The position numbers and the translations under genes were made by a program. From contig NZ_KE384356.1 of NCBI RefSeq assembly GCF_000425385.1, forward strand, positions 318,380-382,379: a stretch of 64,000 nt of DNA. The letters run 5' to 3'. This DNA is from Pseudoduganella violaceinigra DSM 15887. Lineage in GTDB: Bacteria; Pseudomonadota; Gammaproteobacteria; Burkholderiales; Burkholderiaceae_D. Below the pieces are notes generated by a model. It was not told where the DNA came from and ran no database searches. It saw nothing but the letters and a program-made list of their open reading frames with translations. Shown here in pieces: positions 8,560 through 19,927 of this stretch; within the stretch, counting starts at the first letter, position 1; each line of letters begins with the position of its first letter.

Positions 8560-8678
8560 GCATGCCTCCCATCGCCACTGTTGGTTCAAGACTAGCACCG
8601 CCATTAGGCCCGTGGCGCACCACTCGGCCAGCCGGTCATCGGGTAAACTGTGGGGACTGAAACAAGAGGTCTTACGCC

Positions 8679-9233
8679 ATGCGCAAAGCCGCGCCATTTG
8701 CCCTGCTATTCATTCTCGCCGGCTGCGGCGATACCTACACGCCCGGACCACTGTACCAGGCGACTTCCCCCGATTGCAGCACGCCAGTCGACGCCGATAC
8801 CTTCGAACTGCCACGCGGCGTTACGGTCGCCGCGACCACCGTCCTGCCCCAGCCGGCCGAAGGGGGCATCGAGATCGGGGTGAACTACATGCTGCCGCGT
8901 ACCACGCAGGTGAAATTCGCCACGGCCCATTTCCAGGTCAGCCAGCCGAAAGGCGCCCTGATCGAAAATGCCACGGTGTTAAGCGTCTACCAGCGCCCGA
9001 CCAATGCCCGCGCCGAAATGGTGGAGATAGTCAACGGCGTGCCGCTGGCACTCTTTTCCGTCGGCACCAGCGACGACACCCAGTTCCGCTACCGCCTGAT
9101 CATCAAAGGCAAACTGCCGCAACGCTTCGACCTGACGCCGCCGGATGTCATCATCGGCGGCAAACGCTATGTCTCCCGCACCTTCACCTACCGCTGGTTT
9201 GAGGACAAGCAGGCGTTTGGCATGTGCCACTAA
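8679..9233 (+). CDS. Hypothetical lipoprotein
   Basis: 184 residues with a lipoprotein signal MRKAAPFALLFILAGCGD (lipobox LAGC). The mature part is predicted to be beta-rich, with alternating hydrophobic strands and no recognised catalytic motif; two Cys (PDCSTP and the C-terminal MCH) could pair. It probably sits in the outer or inner membrane facing the periplasm. It ends one base before the converging SDR gene. I do not recognise a named family. Confidence 0.65.
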   Translation: MRKAAPFALLFILAGCGDTYTPGPLYQATSPDCSTPVDADTFELPRGVTVAATTVLPQPAEGGIEIGVNYMLPRTTQVKFATAHFQVSQPKGALIENATVLSVYQRPTNARAEMVEIVNGVPLALFSVGTSDDTQFRYRLIIKGKLPQRFDLTPPDVIIGGKRYVSRTFTYRWFEDKQAFGMCH

Positions 9234-9234
9234 T

Positions 9235-9918
9235 TTACGTACACGGGATCGCTGCGCCGTGGATGGCGCGGGCGGCGGGGCTGCAGAGATAGAGGATGAC
9301 ATCCGCCAGGGCTTCCGGCGTCACCCATTTGCTGTGGTCAGCCGTGGGCATCGAGGCACGGTTATCGGGCGTATCGATGGTGCCGGGCAGGACACAATTG
9401 ACGTTGATTCCCTGGCCCCGCAGTTCCGCCGACATTGATTCCGTCAGCCTGGCCACCACGTCCTTGCTGGCGCAGTAAGCGCCCACATTTGCCATACCCT
9501 GGCGCGCGGAGGCGGACGCGATGTTCACCACCTTGCCGCCCTGCCCGTCCAGCATCCCAGGCACGACAGCCGCGACGGCATTACGCAGGCTGCGCACATT
9601 CAGATCGAACATTTCATCCCATTGCGCGTCGGACGTCGCATGCACAGGCGTGCCCATCGCGAAGCCGCCGGCGATATTGCAGAGCGCGTCAATGCGGCCA
9701 AAACGCTCGGCCGCAGCCCGCGCCGCGGCAGCAACCGAGGCCGCATCGCGCAAGTCGGCCACCGCCAACATGCGGCGTTCGCTGGCCGGTCCACAAGCCG
9801 CTTCCAGGCGCGCCACATCGCGTCCAAGCAGTACCGTATTGGCGCCTGCGGCATCGAATGCCTTTGCGACCGCACGGCCAAGTGCGCCAGCGGCGCCGGT
9901 GATGAAGATAGTGGTCAT
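9235..9918 (-). CDS. SDR family oxidoreductase
   Basis: 227 residues of a classical short-chain dehydrogenase: cofactor motif TGAAGALG at residue ~7, NIAGG, active-site Ser in IASAS, and YCASK as the YxxxK pair. The C-terminus (AAIPCT) is short but matches the usual AIHGAAIPV ending of this subgroup. NAD(P)-dependent oxidation or reduction of an unknown substrate. Its start overlaps the stop of the upstream HExxH protein gene by four bases, so the two are probably co-translated. Confidence 0.8.
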   Translation of the reverse strand: MTTIFITGAAGALGRAVAKAFDAAGANTVLLGRDVARLEAACGPASERRMLAVADLRDAASVAAAARAAAERFGRIDALCNIAGGFAMGTPVHATSDAQWDEMFDLNVRSLRNAVAAVVPGMLDGQGGKVVNIASASARQGMANVGAYCASKDVVARLTESMSAELRGQGINVNCVLPGTIDTPDNRASMPTADHSKWVTPEALADVILYLCSPAARAIHGAAIPCT

Positions 9919-10832
9919 TGGATTCCTTCGGTCGACAATTTTCGAATTGTGCTTTCAACCAGGACGCGGGCCGACTGACAGTCCAACGCAGCCAGCGCCG
10001 GCAGGTCGCGGGTCTTGCCGGCCTCGCGGGCAAGCAGGTAACCAAGATAATAACCGCGCCGTACAGGCAAGCCGGAGCTTTTCCCCGCCATCAGGAAGAA
10101 CTCCCTATACGTTTCCAGGTCGTCCCTGTCCAGCACGGACAGCAGTTGCTTCCAAGCGGCCGGCAGCTGGGCCCGCATGGCGTCGGGCATGCCGCGTGGA
10201 TAATCGAGCATCAGCTCCTTTTCGTTGGCGCCCGGGTTCATGACCTCGGAGACATAGGTCGCCAGGCCTTCCGACCAGAGATTGGCCCATACCAGGCCAT
10301 CACCGCACTTGAAATGCTCCAGGTGCATGACGTGGAAAAGCTCGTGATGGAACAGCGGGGCGGCATTGCCGTTCGGGTCAATCCTCGCAATCACGTCCGC
10401 CCCAAACACCAGGTGCTGTTCGCCATTCGGCCCGAGCGTGCGCATACCGCCATTCATTTCCCCCAGCGAATGGAGCACGGTGGTGGGAGCGTCGAGCTGG
10501 AAGTGCGGGAATTTGGCCTGATAGGTCGCCATATGCTGCTGCAGGGCGCCGCCAAAGTCGTTGGCTTTTTCCAGATAGCTTGCGCGGATGGCAGGGAAGC
10601 CTTCAATGGCGGCCTGCATGCGCCGGTCCTGCTCCGCGCGCGTGAAGCGGCCGTAGAACTCGGGGTATAGCCGCTGCATAGCCTTCTTCATTGCAGCGAC
10701 ACGCTCGGGCATTGGCATCTGCGCCGTGGCGTCATAGGCTGCGGCGAAATCGGGGGCGATATTGCGCAAAGGTGCGGCGAACGCGGAGCTGGCCGCGAGT
10801 ACTGCGCCGGCAAGGAGGAGGCGTCGCATCAT
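9915..10832 (-). CDS. Secreted HExxH-motif protein (putative metallopeptidase)
   Basis: 305 residues from the tandem ATG at 10832; a Sec signal peptide (MMRRLLLAGAVLAASSAFAAP) fits this start better than a TTG 45 bases upstream. The notable motif is HHELFHVMHLEHF, a zinc-peptidase HExxH, followed by a downstream acidic segment LWSEGLATYVSE that could give the third ligand (Glu), as in gluzincins. Homologues are generally annotated as hypothetical. The location would be periplasmic. Confidence 0.65.
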   Translation of the reverse strand: MMRRLLLAGAVLAASSAFAAPLRNIAPDFAAAYDATAQMPMPERVAAMKKAMQRLYPEFYGRFTRAEQDRRMQAAIEGFPAIRASYLEKANDFGGALQQHMATYQAKFPHFQLDAPTTVLHSLGEMNGGMRTLGPNGEQHLVFGADVIARIDPNGNAAPLFHHELFHVMHLEHFKCGDGLVWANLWSEGLATYVSEVMNPGANEKELMLDYPRGMPDAMRAQLPAAWKQLLSVLDRDDLETYREFFLMAGKSSGLPVRRGYYLGYLLAREAGKTRDLPALAALDCQSARVLVESTIRKLSTEGIQ

Positions 10833-10898
10833 TGCGAAAAATGCAAATCGTAGCACAGGCCCGTGCCGAAGAGGCAAAGGTAAGCGAAGTTGCCGCTA

Positions 10899-10924
10899 AA
10901 AAGAAAAAGGCAGCCGAAGCTGCC
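10899..10924 (-). terminator. Rho-independent terminator of the atp operon
   Basis: On the minus strand GGCAGC-TTCG-GCTGCC is a perfect 6-bp stem with a UUCG tetraloop (10909-10924) followed by a T-rich run, read here as AAGAAAAA. It lies 27 bp after the atpC stop. Confidence 0.85.
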
Positions 10925-10950
10925 TTTCCAATGCGGCGGGAAAAAAGGGA

Positions 10951-11376
10951 TCAGCCCTTGATCTTGCGCAGTTTTGCGATTGCTGCCAGCTGGCCGATAG
11001 CCGCTGCCAGTTCCGCTTGTGCTTTCGCGTAGTCGATACCGGTCTGCTTGTTGGCCAGGCTTTCTTCCGCCAGTTTCTTGGCGGCTTCAGCTTTGGCTTC
11101 ATCCAGGTCATGACCACGGATCGCGGTGTCAGCCAGGACCGTCACGGAATTTGGCTGCACTTCCAGCAGGCCACCGGCGACGAAGACGAACTCTTCTTCA
11201 GCCTGGCCAGGAATCTGGATGCGCACCGCGCCCGGACGGATACGGGTGATCAGGGGGGTGTGCTTCGGGTAGATACCCAGCTCGCCCTGCTCGCCCGGCA
11301 ACGCCACGAAAGTCGCTTCGCCCGAGAAGATCTGCTCTTCGGCCGAAACCACATCAACGTGAATAGTGTTTGCCAT
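10951..11376 (-). CDS. atpC: ATP synthase F1 epsilon subunit
   Basis: 141 residues, the normal length. The N-terminal beta-sandwich ([36 protein letters not shown]) and the C-terminal helical hairpin ([16 protein letters not shown] ... [16 protein letters not shown]) are both present. Epsilon couples the central stalk to the c-ring and its C-terminal helices inhibit ATP hydrolysis. It is the last gene of the operon, 55 bp after atpD, and is followed by the terminator. Confidence 0.97.
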   Translation of the reverse strand: MANTIHVDVVSAEEQIFSGEATFVALPGEQGELGIYPKHTPLITRIRPGAVRIQIPGQAEEEFVFVAGGLLEVQPNSVTVLADTAIRGHDLDEAKAEAAKKLAEESLANKQTGIDYAKAQAELAAAIGQLAAIAKLRKIKG

Positions 11377-11394
11377 GTTTATCCTCTGTAGCTA

Positions 11395-11420
11395 TAGCGG
11401 CCCCGGTGAGGAGGCCGCTA
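11395..11420 (-). repeat. Inverted repeat in the atpD-atpC spacer
   Basis: TAGCGGCC at 11395-11402 and GGCCGCTA at 11413-11420 form a perfect 8-bp stem with a 10-base loop. With no T-run after it, this is more likely an mRNA-stability or translation-tuning hairpin than a terminator. Confidence 0.6.
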
Positions 11421-11431
11421 CGACAATCGAA

Positions 11432-12862
<1,431 letters not shown>

Positions 12863-13735
12863 TTAAACCGCTGCCGCACCGGCGACGATTTCAGACAGTT
12901 CTTTGGTAATTGCAGCCTGGCGGGTCTTGTTGTAGACCAGCTTCAGCTCACCGATCACGTTGCCGGCGTTGTCCGATGCGGACTTCATCGCCACCATACG
13001 CGCCGATTGCTCGGACGCCAGGTTTTCTGCAACGGCCTGGTACACCAGCGCTTCGATATAGCGCTCAAGCAGTTCGTCGATCACGGAAGCCGCGTCAGGC
13101 TCGTAGATGTAATCCCAGTTGTGGGACTTGTCATCGGCCTTCATCTTGTCCGCGGTCAGCGGCAACAGCTGCTCGACCAACGGTTCTTGCTTCATCGTGT
13201 TGATGAACTTGGTGTAGCACAGGTAAACGGCGTCCAGTTTGCCTTCCTGGAATTTCTCCAGCATCACTTGCACCGGGCCGATCAGCTTTTCCAGGTGCGG
13301 CGTATCGCCGATCTGGGTTGCTTGTGCGACCACTGGTACACCGACGCGGTTCAGGAAGCCCAAACCTTTGTTACCAATTGCGACTGCTTCAATCTTGTTG
13401 CCTGCAGCTTCCAGCTCGCGGGTCTTGTTGGTCACCATACGCAGAACGTTGGTGTTCATACCACCGCACAGACCTTTGTCGGTCGTTACGATGATAAAGC
13501 CCACAGCCTTGGCTTCCGACCCGGCTTCAGCCAGGAACGGGTGCGTGTACTCGGGGTTGGCATTCGCCAAGTTTGCAGCGATGTTACGAATCTTGTCACT
13601 GTAGGGACGGGCGGCGCGCATACGATCCTGCGCCTTGCGCATTTTCGATGCGGCGACCATTTCCATCGCCTTGGTGATCTTCTTCGTATTCTCTACGCTC
13701 TTGATCTTGCCACGTATCTCTTTACCTGCTGCCAT
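12863..13735 (-). CDS. atpG: ATP synthase F1 gamma subunit
   Basis: 290 residues starting [17 protein letters not shown]; the ATG at 13735 has an AAGGAG ribosome site and matches the family N-terminus, while a longer open frame upstream does not. Conserved N-terminal helix [18 protein letters not shown] and C-terminal helix [24 protein letters not shown] form the rotating coiled-coil shaft inside the alpha3beta3 ring. [10 protein letters not shown] (here [10 protein letters not shown]) marks the central Rossmann-like domain. Confidence 0.97.
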   Translation of the reverse strand: MAAGKEIRGKIKSVENTKKITKAMEMVAASKMRKAQDRMRAARPYSDKIRNIAANLANANPEYTHPFLAEAGSEAKAVGFIIVTTDKGLCGGMNTNVLRMVTNKTRELEAAGNKIEAVAIGNKGLGFLNRVGVPVVAQATQIGDTPHLEKLIGPVQVMLEKFQEGKLDAVYLCYTKFINTMKQEPLVEQLLPLTADKMKADDKSHNWDYIYEPDAASVIDELLERYIEALVYQAVAENLASEQSARMVAMKSASDNAGNVIGELKLVYNKTRQAAITKELSEIVAGAAAV

Positions 13736-13780
13736 GATCCTTCTCCTTTGCGGGGTGGCCCGTTGCCGGGCCACCAGGTA

Positions 13781-15322
13781 TTAGTTTGCGAAGGATTTCT
13801 TGAAATCAGCAATGGCGGCGGACAGCGCAGCTTCGCCATCTTTGTCCAGTTGCTTGGTTTCTTCGATCTTGGCCAGCAGAGCGGAGTGCTTGGTCTTCAG
13901 GAACGAGTGCAGTTCGCCTTCGAAAGCCAGCACGCGCTTGACAGCGACGTCGTCCAGGAAGCCCTTGTTCACTGCGAACAGGGAAGCGCCCATCAGGGAA
14001 ATCGACAGCGGCGAGTACTGAGCTTGCTTCAGCAGTTCGGTCACGCGGGCACCGCGGTCCAGCTGCTTACGGGTCGATTCGTCCAGGTCGGAAGCGAACT
14101 GCGCGAACGCAGCCAGTTCACGGTACTGTGCCAAGTCGGTACGGATACCGCCGGACAGGTTCTTGATGACCTTGGTCTGGGCTGCGCCACCAACGCGGGA
14201 CACCGAGATACCTGCGTTAATCGCAGGACGGATACCGGAGTTGAACAGCGAGGTTTCCAGGAAGATCTGGCCGTCGGTAATCGAAATCACGTTGGTTGGA
14301 ACGAACGCGGAAACGTCGCCAGCCTGGGTTTCGATGATCGGCAGCGCGGTCAGGGAACCGGTCTTGCCCTTGACTTCACCCTTGGTGAAGGCTTCGACGT
14401 AGTCGGCGTTCACGCGGGCGGCGCGTTCCAGCAGACGGGAGTGCAGGTAGAACACGTCGCCTGGGTATGCTTCGCGGCCTGGTGGGCGGCGCAGCAGCAG
14501 GGAGATCTGACGGTAGGCAACTGCTTGCTTGGACAGGTCATCGTACACGATCAGGGCATCTTCACCGCGGTCGCGGAAGTATTCGCCCATGGTGCAACCG
14601 GAGTAAGCCGAGATGTACTGCATTGCGGCCGATTCCGAAGCGGAAGCGGCGACAACAATGGTGTACTCCATCGCGCCGTGCTGTTCCAGGGAACGCACGA
14701 TGTTCTTGATGGTCGATGCTTTCTGGCCGATCGCAACGTAGATACAGGTCATGCCCTGGCCTTTTTGGTTGATGATCGCATCAACCGCAACGGCGGACTT
14801 ACCGGTTTGACGGTCGCCAATGATCAGCTCACGCTGGCCACGGCCGATTGGTACCATCGCGTCGATCGACTTCAGGCCGGTCTGCATAGGCTGGCCGACG
14901 GACTCACGGGCGATAACGCCTGGAGCGATCTTTTCGATCGGGGAAGTCATCTTGGCGTTGACCGGACCTTTGCCGTCGATCGGCTGGCCCAGGGCGTTCA
15001 CAACGCGGCCGCGCAGCTCAGGACCGACTGGAACTTCCAGAATACGGCCGGTGCACTTCACGGTGTCGCCTTCGGAGATGTGCTCGTAAGCGCCCAGAAT
15101 AACGGCGCCAACGGAGTCGCGCTCCAGGTTCATTGCCAGACCAAAGGTGTTGCCTGGGAATTCCAGCATCTCACCTTGCATCACGTCGGACAGGCCGTGG
15201 ATGCGGCAGATACCGTCTGCTACGGAAATTACGGTGCCTTGATTGCGCACTTCAGCGCCGCCGTCAATGCCTTGGATCCGGCTCTTGATCAGCTCGCTGA
15301 TTTCGGATGGGTTGAGTTGCAT
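13781..15322 (-). CDS. atpA: ATP synthase F1 alpha subunit
   Basis: 513 residues, standard length, starting [16 protein letters not shown]. The non-catalytic nucleotide site has the P-loop [15 protein letters not shown], and the arginine-finger segment [12 protein letters not shown] is intact. Alpha alternates with beta in the F1 head, and its N-terminus contacts the delta subunit encoded just upstream. A long open frame on the opposite strand across this gene and atpG is an antisense artefact of GC-rich codons. Confidence 0.98.
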   Translation of the reverse strand: MQLNPSEISELIKSRIQGIDGGAEVRNQGTVISVADGICRIHGLSDVMQGEMLEFPGNTFGLAMNLERDSVGAVILGAYEHISEGDTVKCTGRILEVPVGPELRGRVVNALGQPIDGKGPVNAKMTSPIEKIAPGVIARESVGQPMQTGLKSIDAMVPIGRGQRELIIGDRQTGKSAVAVDAIINQKGQGMTCIYVAIGQKASTIKNIVRSLEQHGAMEYTIVVAASASESAAMQYISAYSGCTMGEYFRDRGEDALIVYDDLSKQAVAYRQISLLLRRPPGREAYPGDVFYLHSRLLERAARVNADYVEAFTKGEVKGKTGSLTALPIIETQAGDVSAFVPTNVISITDGQIFLETSLFNSGIRPAINAGISVSRVGGAAQTKVIKNLSGGIRTDLAQYRELAAFAQFASDLDESTRKQLDRGARVTELLKQAQYSPLSISLMGASLFAVNKGFLDDVAVKRVLAFEGELHSFLKTKHSALLAKIEETKQLDKDGEAALSAAIADFKKSFAN

Positions 15323-15370
15323 ACTAACTCCTAAATGTTTTCTCTCTAGCTGTCGCGAAAGGCGGCCTGA

Positions 15371-15904
15371 TTAGGCGACCAGCGCGGAACGCAGCTGCTG
15401 CAGCTTGGCGCTAACCGAAGTGTCCAGCACTTCGTCGCCCACCACGACACGCACGCCGCCGATCAGGGCCGGGTTAGTGGTGACGATTGGCTTGAGCTTG
15501 CGGCTGAATTTCTTTTCCAGCGTCTTGATCAGCTCGGCCACTTGGGCTTCGCTCATGTCGAATGCGCTCGTGATTTCGGCGTCTGCCGCACCTTCGGCCG
15601 CATTCTTCAGCAGCACGAACTGGGCACCGATTTCCGGCAGCAATGCGATACGACCGTTTTCGATCAGCATCGAGAGGAAGTTGTTCGCTTCCGCGTTGAG
15701 CGGCGATTTCAGCAAGGCCTTGATGGCTGCGATGACATCGCTATCCAGAACTTTTGGATTGCGGGCATATGCCAGCACCTCTTCATGCGAACCGATCTGG
15801 GCCATTTCGGACACCAGATCGGACCACTGCGCGAGGTTGCCAGCCTGGGCTACGCGGAAGAGGGCTTCCGCGTAAGGACGGGCGACGGTTGCGAGCTCTG
15901 CCAT
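15371..15904 (-). CDS. atpH: ATP synthase F1 delta subunit
   Basis: 177 residues, normal for the OSCP/delta family. The N-terminal helix bundle begins MAELATVARPYAEALFRVAQ, and the C-terminal conserved segment NPALIGGVRVVVGDEVLDTSV is the family signature. Delta links the F1 head to the b-subunit peripheral stalk. It begins 2 bp after the end of atpF, a tight coupling typical of the operon. Confidence 0.97.
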   Translation of the reverse strand: MAELATVARPYAEALFRVAQAGNLAQWSDLVSEMAQIGSHEEVLAYARNPKVLDSDVIAAIKALLKSPLNAEANNFLSMLIENGRIALLPEIGAQFVLLKNAAEGAADAEITSAFDMSEAQVAELIKTLEKKFSRKLKPIVTTNPALIGGVRVVVGDEVLDTSVSAKLQQLRSALVA

Positions 15905-15906
15905 AA

Positions 15907-16377
15907 TCAGAGCTCGGTAGCCAGGCGAGACAGCAGGTCAGCGTGAGCCGACGCGTTGACTTCGCGCTTCAGGATTTGTTCCGCGCCCTTCACAGCCAGG
16001 TCGGCCACTTGACCACGCAGAGCTTCGCGGGCCTGGGTTACTTGCTGCTCAGCTTCAGCTTTGGCTTGTGCCACGATGCGGGCAGCTTCGGCTTGTGCGT
16101 TTGCTTTTACTTCTTCAGCGACCAGTTGAGCACGCTTTTCAGCGTCCGAAACGAGCGACGAAGCATCGTTACGGGCAGAGGTCAGAAGTGCTGCGGCAGC
16201 CTTTTCGGCGTCCTTCATAGCATTCTGACCTTGGTCGGCCGCAGCCAGACCATCTGCAATTCGCTTGGCACGCTCATCCAGCGCTGCATTCAGCGCCGGG
16301 AATACGAACTTCATCGATACGAAGACGAGCACCGCGAAGGTGAGCATCTGACCGAGAAGCGACATATTGATGTCCAT
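15907..16377 (-). CDS. atpF: ATP synthase Fo b subunit
   Basis: 156 residues. One N-terminal membrane helix ([21 protein letters not shown]) is followed by a long charged helix with Ala/Glu/Lys heptads that forms the dimeric peripheral stalk. Length and the FPAL(N)[14 protein letters not shown] segment match the family. It is preceded by atpE and followed 2 bp later by atpH. Confidence 0.97.
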   Translation of the reverse strand: MDINMSLLGQMLTFAVLVFVSMKFVFPALNAALDERAKRIADGLAAADQGQNAMKDAEKAAAALLTSARNDASSLVSDAEKRAQLVAEEVKANAQAEAARIVAQAKAEAEQQVTQAREALRGQVADLAVKGAEQILKREVNASAHADLLSRLATEL

Positions 16378-16415
16378 ACCTTGCTCCTAAAAATTTTCTC
16401 CGAAAGGGAGAAAGA

Positions 16416-16709
<294 letters not shown>

Positions 16710-16766
16710 TTAAAAAAAACGAAAATACCAAAAAACTAAAACCAAATACTACGAATAAGTTGCTGA

Positions 16767-17579
<813 letters not shown>

Positions 17580-17586
17580 TTAATGA

Positions 17587-17964
17587 TTAAATCTTGAGCA
17601 GCGACAGCCAGTAAGCCAGGGTTGCCACTACGAATCCTAGGATCAGCCACAACCAGGCGGCTGACTTAAACAGCACCAGTGCGCAAATAAACAGCACTGC
17701 CGTTACAAATACCTTCAGCATTTCGGCGCGGAAATGCGTTCGAAATGCTTTCTTTGCATCATCGGTGCCACGTGCCACCATCAGCGCGTAGACAAAGCTC
17801 CCGATGACTGCCATACCGCCGCCCATGGCTGCGGACCAGCCTTTTTCCACCCCGGCGAAAAGCGCCACGGTGGCAGAAAACAGGACGGCGATTGTTAATT
17901 GCAGGGCAACGACTCGGAAAACTGGCCAGGCGATACTTCTCGAAGAATCACTCACTTGCCCCAT
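17587..17964 (-). CDS. atpI: ATP synthase subunit I
   Basis: 125 residues with four predicted membrane helices; AAMGGGMAVIGSFVYALM and the KVFVTAVLFICALVLFK helix are typical of AtpI/UncI. It is the first gene of the operon and assists c-ring assembly, though it is often dispensable. It lies 19 bp before atpB and directly behind a near-consensus promoter. Confidence 0.9.
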   Translation of the reverse strand: MGQVSDSSRSIAWPVFRVVALQLTIAVLFSATVALFAGVEKGWSAAMGGGMAVIGSFVYALMVARGTDDAKKAFRTHFRAEMLKVFVTAVLFICALVLFKSAAWLWLILGFVVATLAYWLSLLKI

Positions 17965-17987
17965 TCCTTTAGACCCAAAGACACGGG

Positions 17988-18017
17988 ATTATAGTTTGTT
18001 TACGTCACCAAGGTCAA
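17988..18017 (-). promoter_or_regulatory. Sigma-70 promoter of the atp operon
   Basis: Read on the minus strand: TTGACC (18012-18017), an 18-base spacer, then a perfect TATAAT (17988-17993), 24 bp before the atpI start. Position and quality suit the strong constitutive expression expected for this operon. Confidence 0.75.
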
Positions 18018-18128
18018 ACGCGGTGCGCGCCTAAAAGCAGCTCTAACAACAAGTTATTCTGCTGAAAAGGTAGGCATCTGGCGATTACTTGCGGGGTAAT
18101 CGGAACCTGTCAGGGGCCCTCGAGGATC

Positions 18129-18155
18129 GGTGTCGGACCCCGCGGGTCCGACACC
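18129..18155. repeat. Perfect 12-bp palindromic hairpin after parB
   Basis: GGTGTCGGACCC and GGGTCCGACACC pair perfectly around a CGC loop, 12 bp after the parB stop. It lacks a T-run on either strand, so it may be a bidirectional barrier, an mRNA-end stabiliser or a REP-type palindrome. Confidence 0.65.
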
Positions 18156-18167
18156 GGCTTACCCGTT

Positions 18168-19055
18168 TTAGCTGCGCAGACGGGCAATCACGCCATCAAG
18201 AATATCGAGATCGGCAAAATCGATAATCATCTGGCCACGGCCCTTGGCGCCCATCTTGAACACCACCGAGGTCGCCAAGGTATCCGACAGCTCTTCTTCC
18301 AGCCGCTTGATATCCCCCGACTTCTCCTTGGCACGGGCGAGCGGCTTGGCCTTCGCCTCTTCCATATGGTTGTGCACAAGTTTCTCGGTCTCGCGTACCG
18401 ACAGTCGTTTCGCTACAACAACATTTGCCAGGGCGATCTGCGAAGCGGCATCAACGGCCAGCAAAGCGCGCGCGTGGCCCATATCGATATCGCCAGCCAT
18501 CAGCATGGTCTGCACCGGCTCCGCCAGGTTGAGCAATCGTAGCAAATTGGAAACAGCCGAGCGCGAGCGGCCGACAGCCTGCGCCGCCTGCTCATGCGTG
18601 AAGGAAAAATCGGTAATCAGGCGATGGATGCCATGCGCCTCTTCCAGCGGGTTCAAGTCTTCGCGCTGGATGTTCTCGATCAGGGCCATCGCGGCCGCGG
18701 TCGTGTCGTCCACATCCTTCACCAGGACCGGGACGGTTTCCAGGCCAGCCAGCTGGGCCGCGCGGAAACGGCGCTCGCCCGCAATAATTTCATATTTGAC
18801 ATGACCGGTCGGCTTATCGATGCCCACCGGGCGCACCAGCAGCGGCTGGATGATGCCCTGGGTCTTGATCGACGACGCCAGTTCCGCCAGGCTGCCCTCA
18901 TCCATCTGGGTGCGTGGCTGGTATTTACCGGCTTGCAAAAATTGCACCGCCATCTCGGAGGGGGTCGGGTGCGAAGTTGGATTGGACGGATCTTCGTCGC
19001 CGCCGAGCAGCGCATCCAGACCGCGGCCGAGGCCTTTCATTTTTTTCGTAGCCAT
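18168..19055 (-). CDS. parB: Chromosome partitioning protein ParB
   Basis: 295 residues. It starts MATKKMKGLGRGLDALL, the N-terminal segment that stimulates ParA. The CTPase/ParB N-domain has EIIAGERRFRAAQLAG, then a helix-turn-helix (FTHEQAAQAVGRSRSAVSNLLRL) that reads parS, and a C-terminal dimer domain. It loads at the three parS sites at 22.6-23.6 kb. A DnaA-box-like TTATCCACA sits just before its start codon. Confidence 0.97.
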   Translation of the reverse strand: MATKKMKGLGRGLDALLGGDEDPSNPTSHPTPSEMAVQFLQAGKYQPRTQMDEGSLAELASSIKTQGIIQPLLVRPVGIDKPTGHVKYEIIAGERRFRAAQLAGLETVPVLVKDVDDTTAAAMALIENIQREDLNPLEEAHGIHRLITDFSFTHEQAAQAVGRSRSAVSNLLRLLNLAEPVQTMLMAGDIDMGHARALLAVDAASQIALANVVVAKRLSVRETEKLVHNHMEEAKAKPLARAKEKSGDIKRLEEELSDTLATSVVFKMGAKGRGQMIIDFADLDILDGVIARLRS

Positions 19056-19069
19056 TGTGGATAACTCGA

Positions 19070-19840
19070 TTACATTTTCTTGATACGTTTAACCATCTCG
19101 GCGCCGAAGGCGATGTACGCCTGCGCCCCCTTCGACGTCGGGTCGAAGGTTACCCCGGGCATGCCATAGGATGGCGCTTCCGCCAGCCGTACATTACGCG
19201 GAATGATGGTCTTGAATACTTTGTCGCCGAAGTGCTGCTCCAGCTGAGCCGAAACCTGTTGCGACAGCGTCATGCGCGGATCGAACATCACGCGCAGCAA
19301 ACCGATGATCTTCAGGTCGGGGTTCAGGTTGGCATGCACCTTCTTGATCGTGTTGACCAGGTCGGACAAACCTTCCAGCGCGTAATACTCGCACTGCATA
19401 GGAATGATCACGCCATGCGCCGCGCACAGGCCATTCAGTGTCAGCATCGAAAGCGCAGGAGGGCAATCGATCAACATGAAGTCATAGTCTTTGGCCGCCA
19501 GGGCCAAGGCGTCGCGCAGGCGGCGCTCGCGGTTTTCCAGTTGCACCATCTCGACTTCAGCGCCGGCCAGCTCGCGGTTGGCTGGGAGCACATCAAAGCG
19601 CCCCGCTTCCGAACGCAGGACAGCACTGGCTACATCGGCGGTACCGAGCAGGACTTCATAAGTGGAAGCTTTGAGGGTCGCCTTGTTGATCCCCGCGCCC
19701 ATTGTCGCGTTACCTTGTGGATCGAGGTCAACCAGCAACACCCGCTGATTTAGTTTGGCCAGGCCGGCGGCCAGGTTAACTGTCGTGGTAGTCTTACCGA
19801 CGCCGCCCTTTTGATTTGCTACACAGAAAATTTTGGCCAT
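19070..19840 (-). CDS. parA: Chromosome partitioning ATPase ParA
   Basis: 256 residues of the Soj/ParA family: deviant Walker A KGGVGKTTTTVNLA with the signature lysine, Walker A' LLVDLDPQGNAT and Walker B DFMLIDCPPAL. It forms DNA-bound gradients that move ParB-parS complexes. It is upstream of parB (14 bp apart) and downstream of rsmG, a conserved order. There is no clear ribosome site before the ATG; an AT-rich iterated region lies upstream. Confidence 0.97.
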   Translation of the reverse strand: MAKIFCVANQKGGVGKTTTTVNLAAGLAKLNQRVLLVDLDPQGNATMGAGINKATLKASTYEVLLGTADVASAVLRSEAGRFDVLPANRELAGAEVEMVQLENRERRLRDALALAAKDYDFMLIDCPPALSMLTLNGLCAAHGVIIPMQCEYYALEGLSDLVNTIKKVHANLNPDLKIIGLLRVMFDPRMTLSQQVSAQLEQHFGDKVFKTIIPRNVRLAEAPSYGMPGVTFDPTSKGAQAYIAFGAEMVKRIKKM

Positions 19841-19863
19841 GTATGGTCTAAATTATTTATAAG

Positions 19864-19926
19864 GTATAAAACGTTTATACTATTTAAATCGTTTATACGA
19901 TTAATATTATTTATACTGTTTAGCTG
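19864..19926. repeat. 18-bp iterated GTTTATAC sites upstream of parA
   Basis: GTTTATAC at 19873, GTTTATAC at 19891 and ATTTATAC at 19909 repeat at exactly 18 bp, and an inverted GTATAAA lies at 19864. The array fills the rsmG-parA spacer, 24-87 bp before the parA start, in an AT-rich island. It may be an operator for autoregulation of parAB; alternatively the TATAAAC units could be overlapping promoter elements. Confidence 0.6.
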
Positions 19927-19927
19927 C

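Noticed and set aside
13007..15334. 775-codon plus-strand open frame across atpG and atpA
   Set aside because: It is exactly antisense to two certain genes, has no family pattern and arises from GC-rich third positions.
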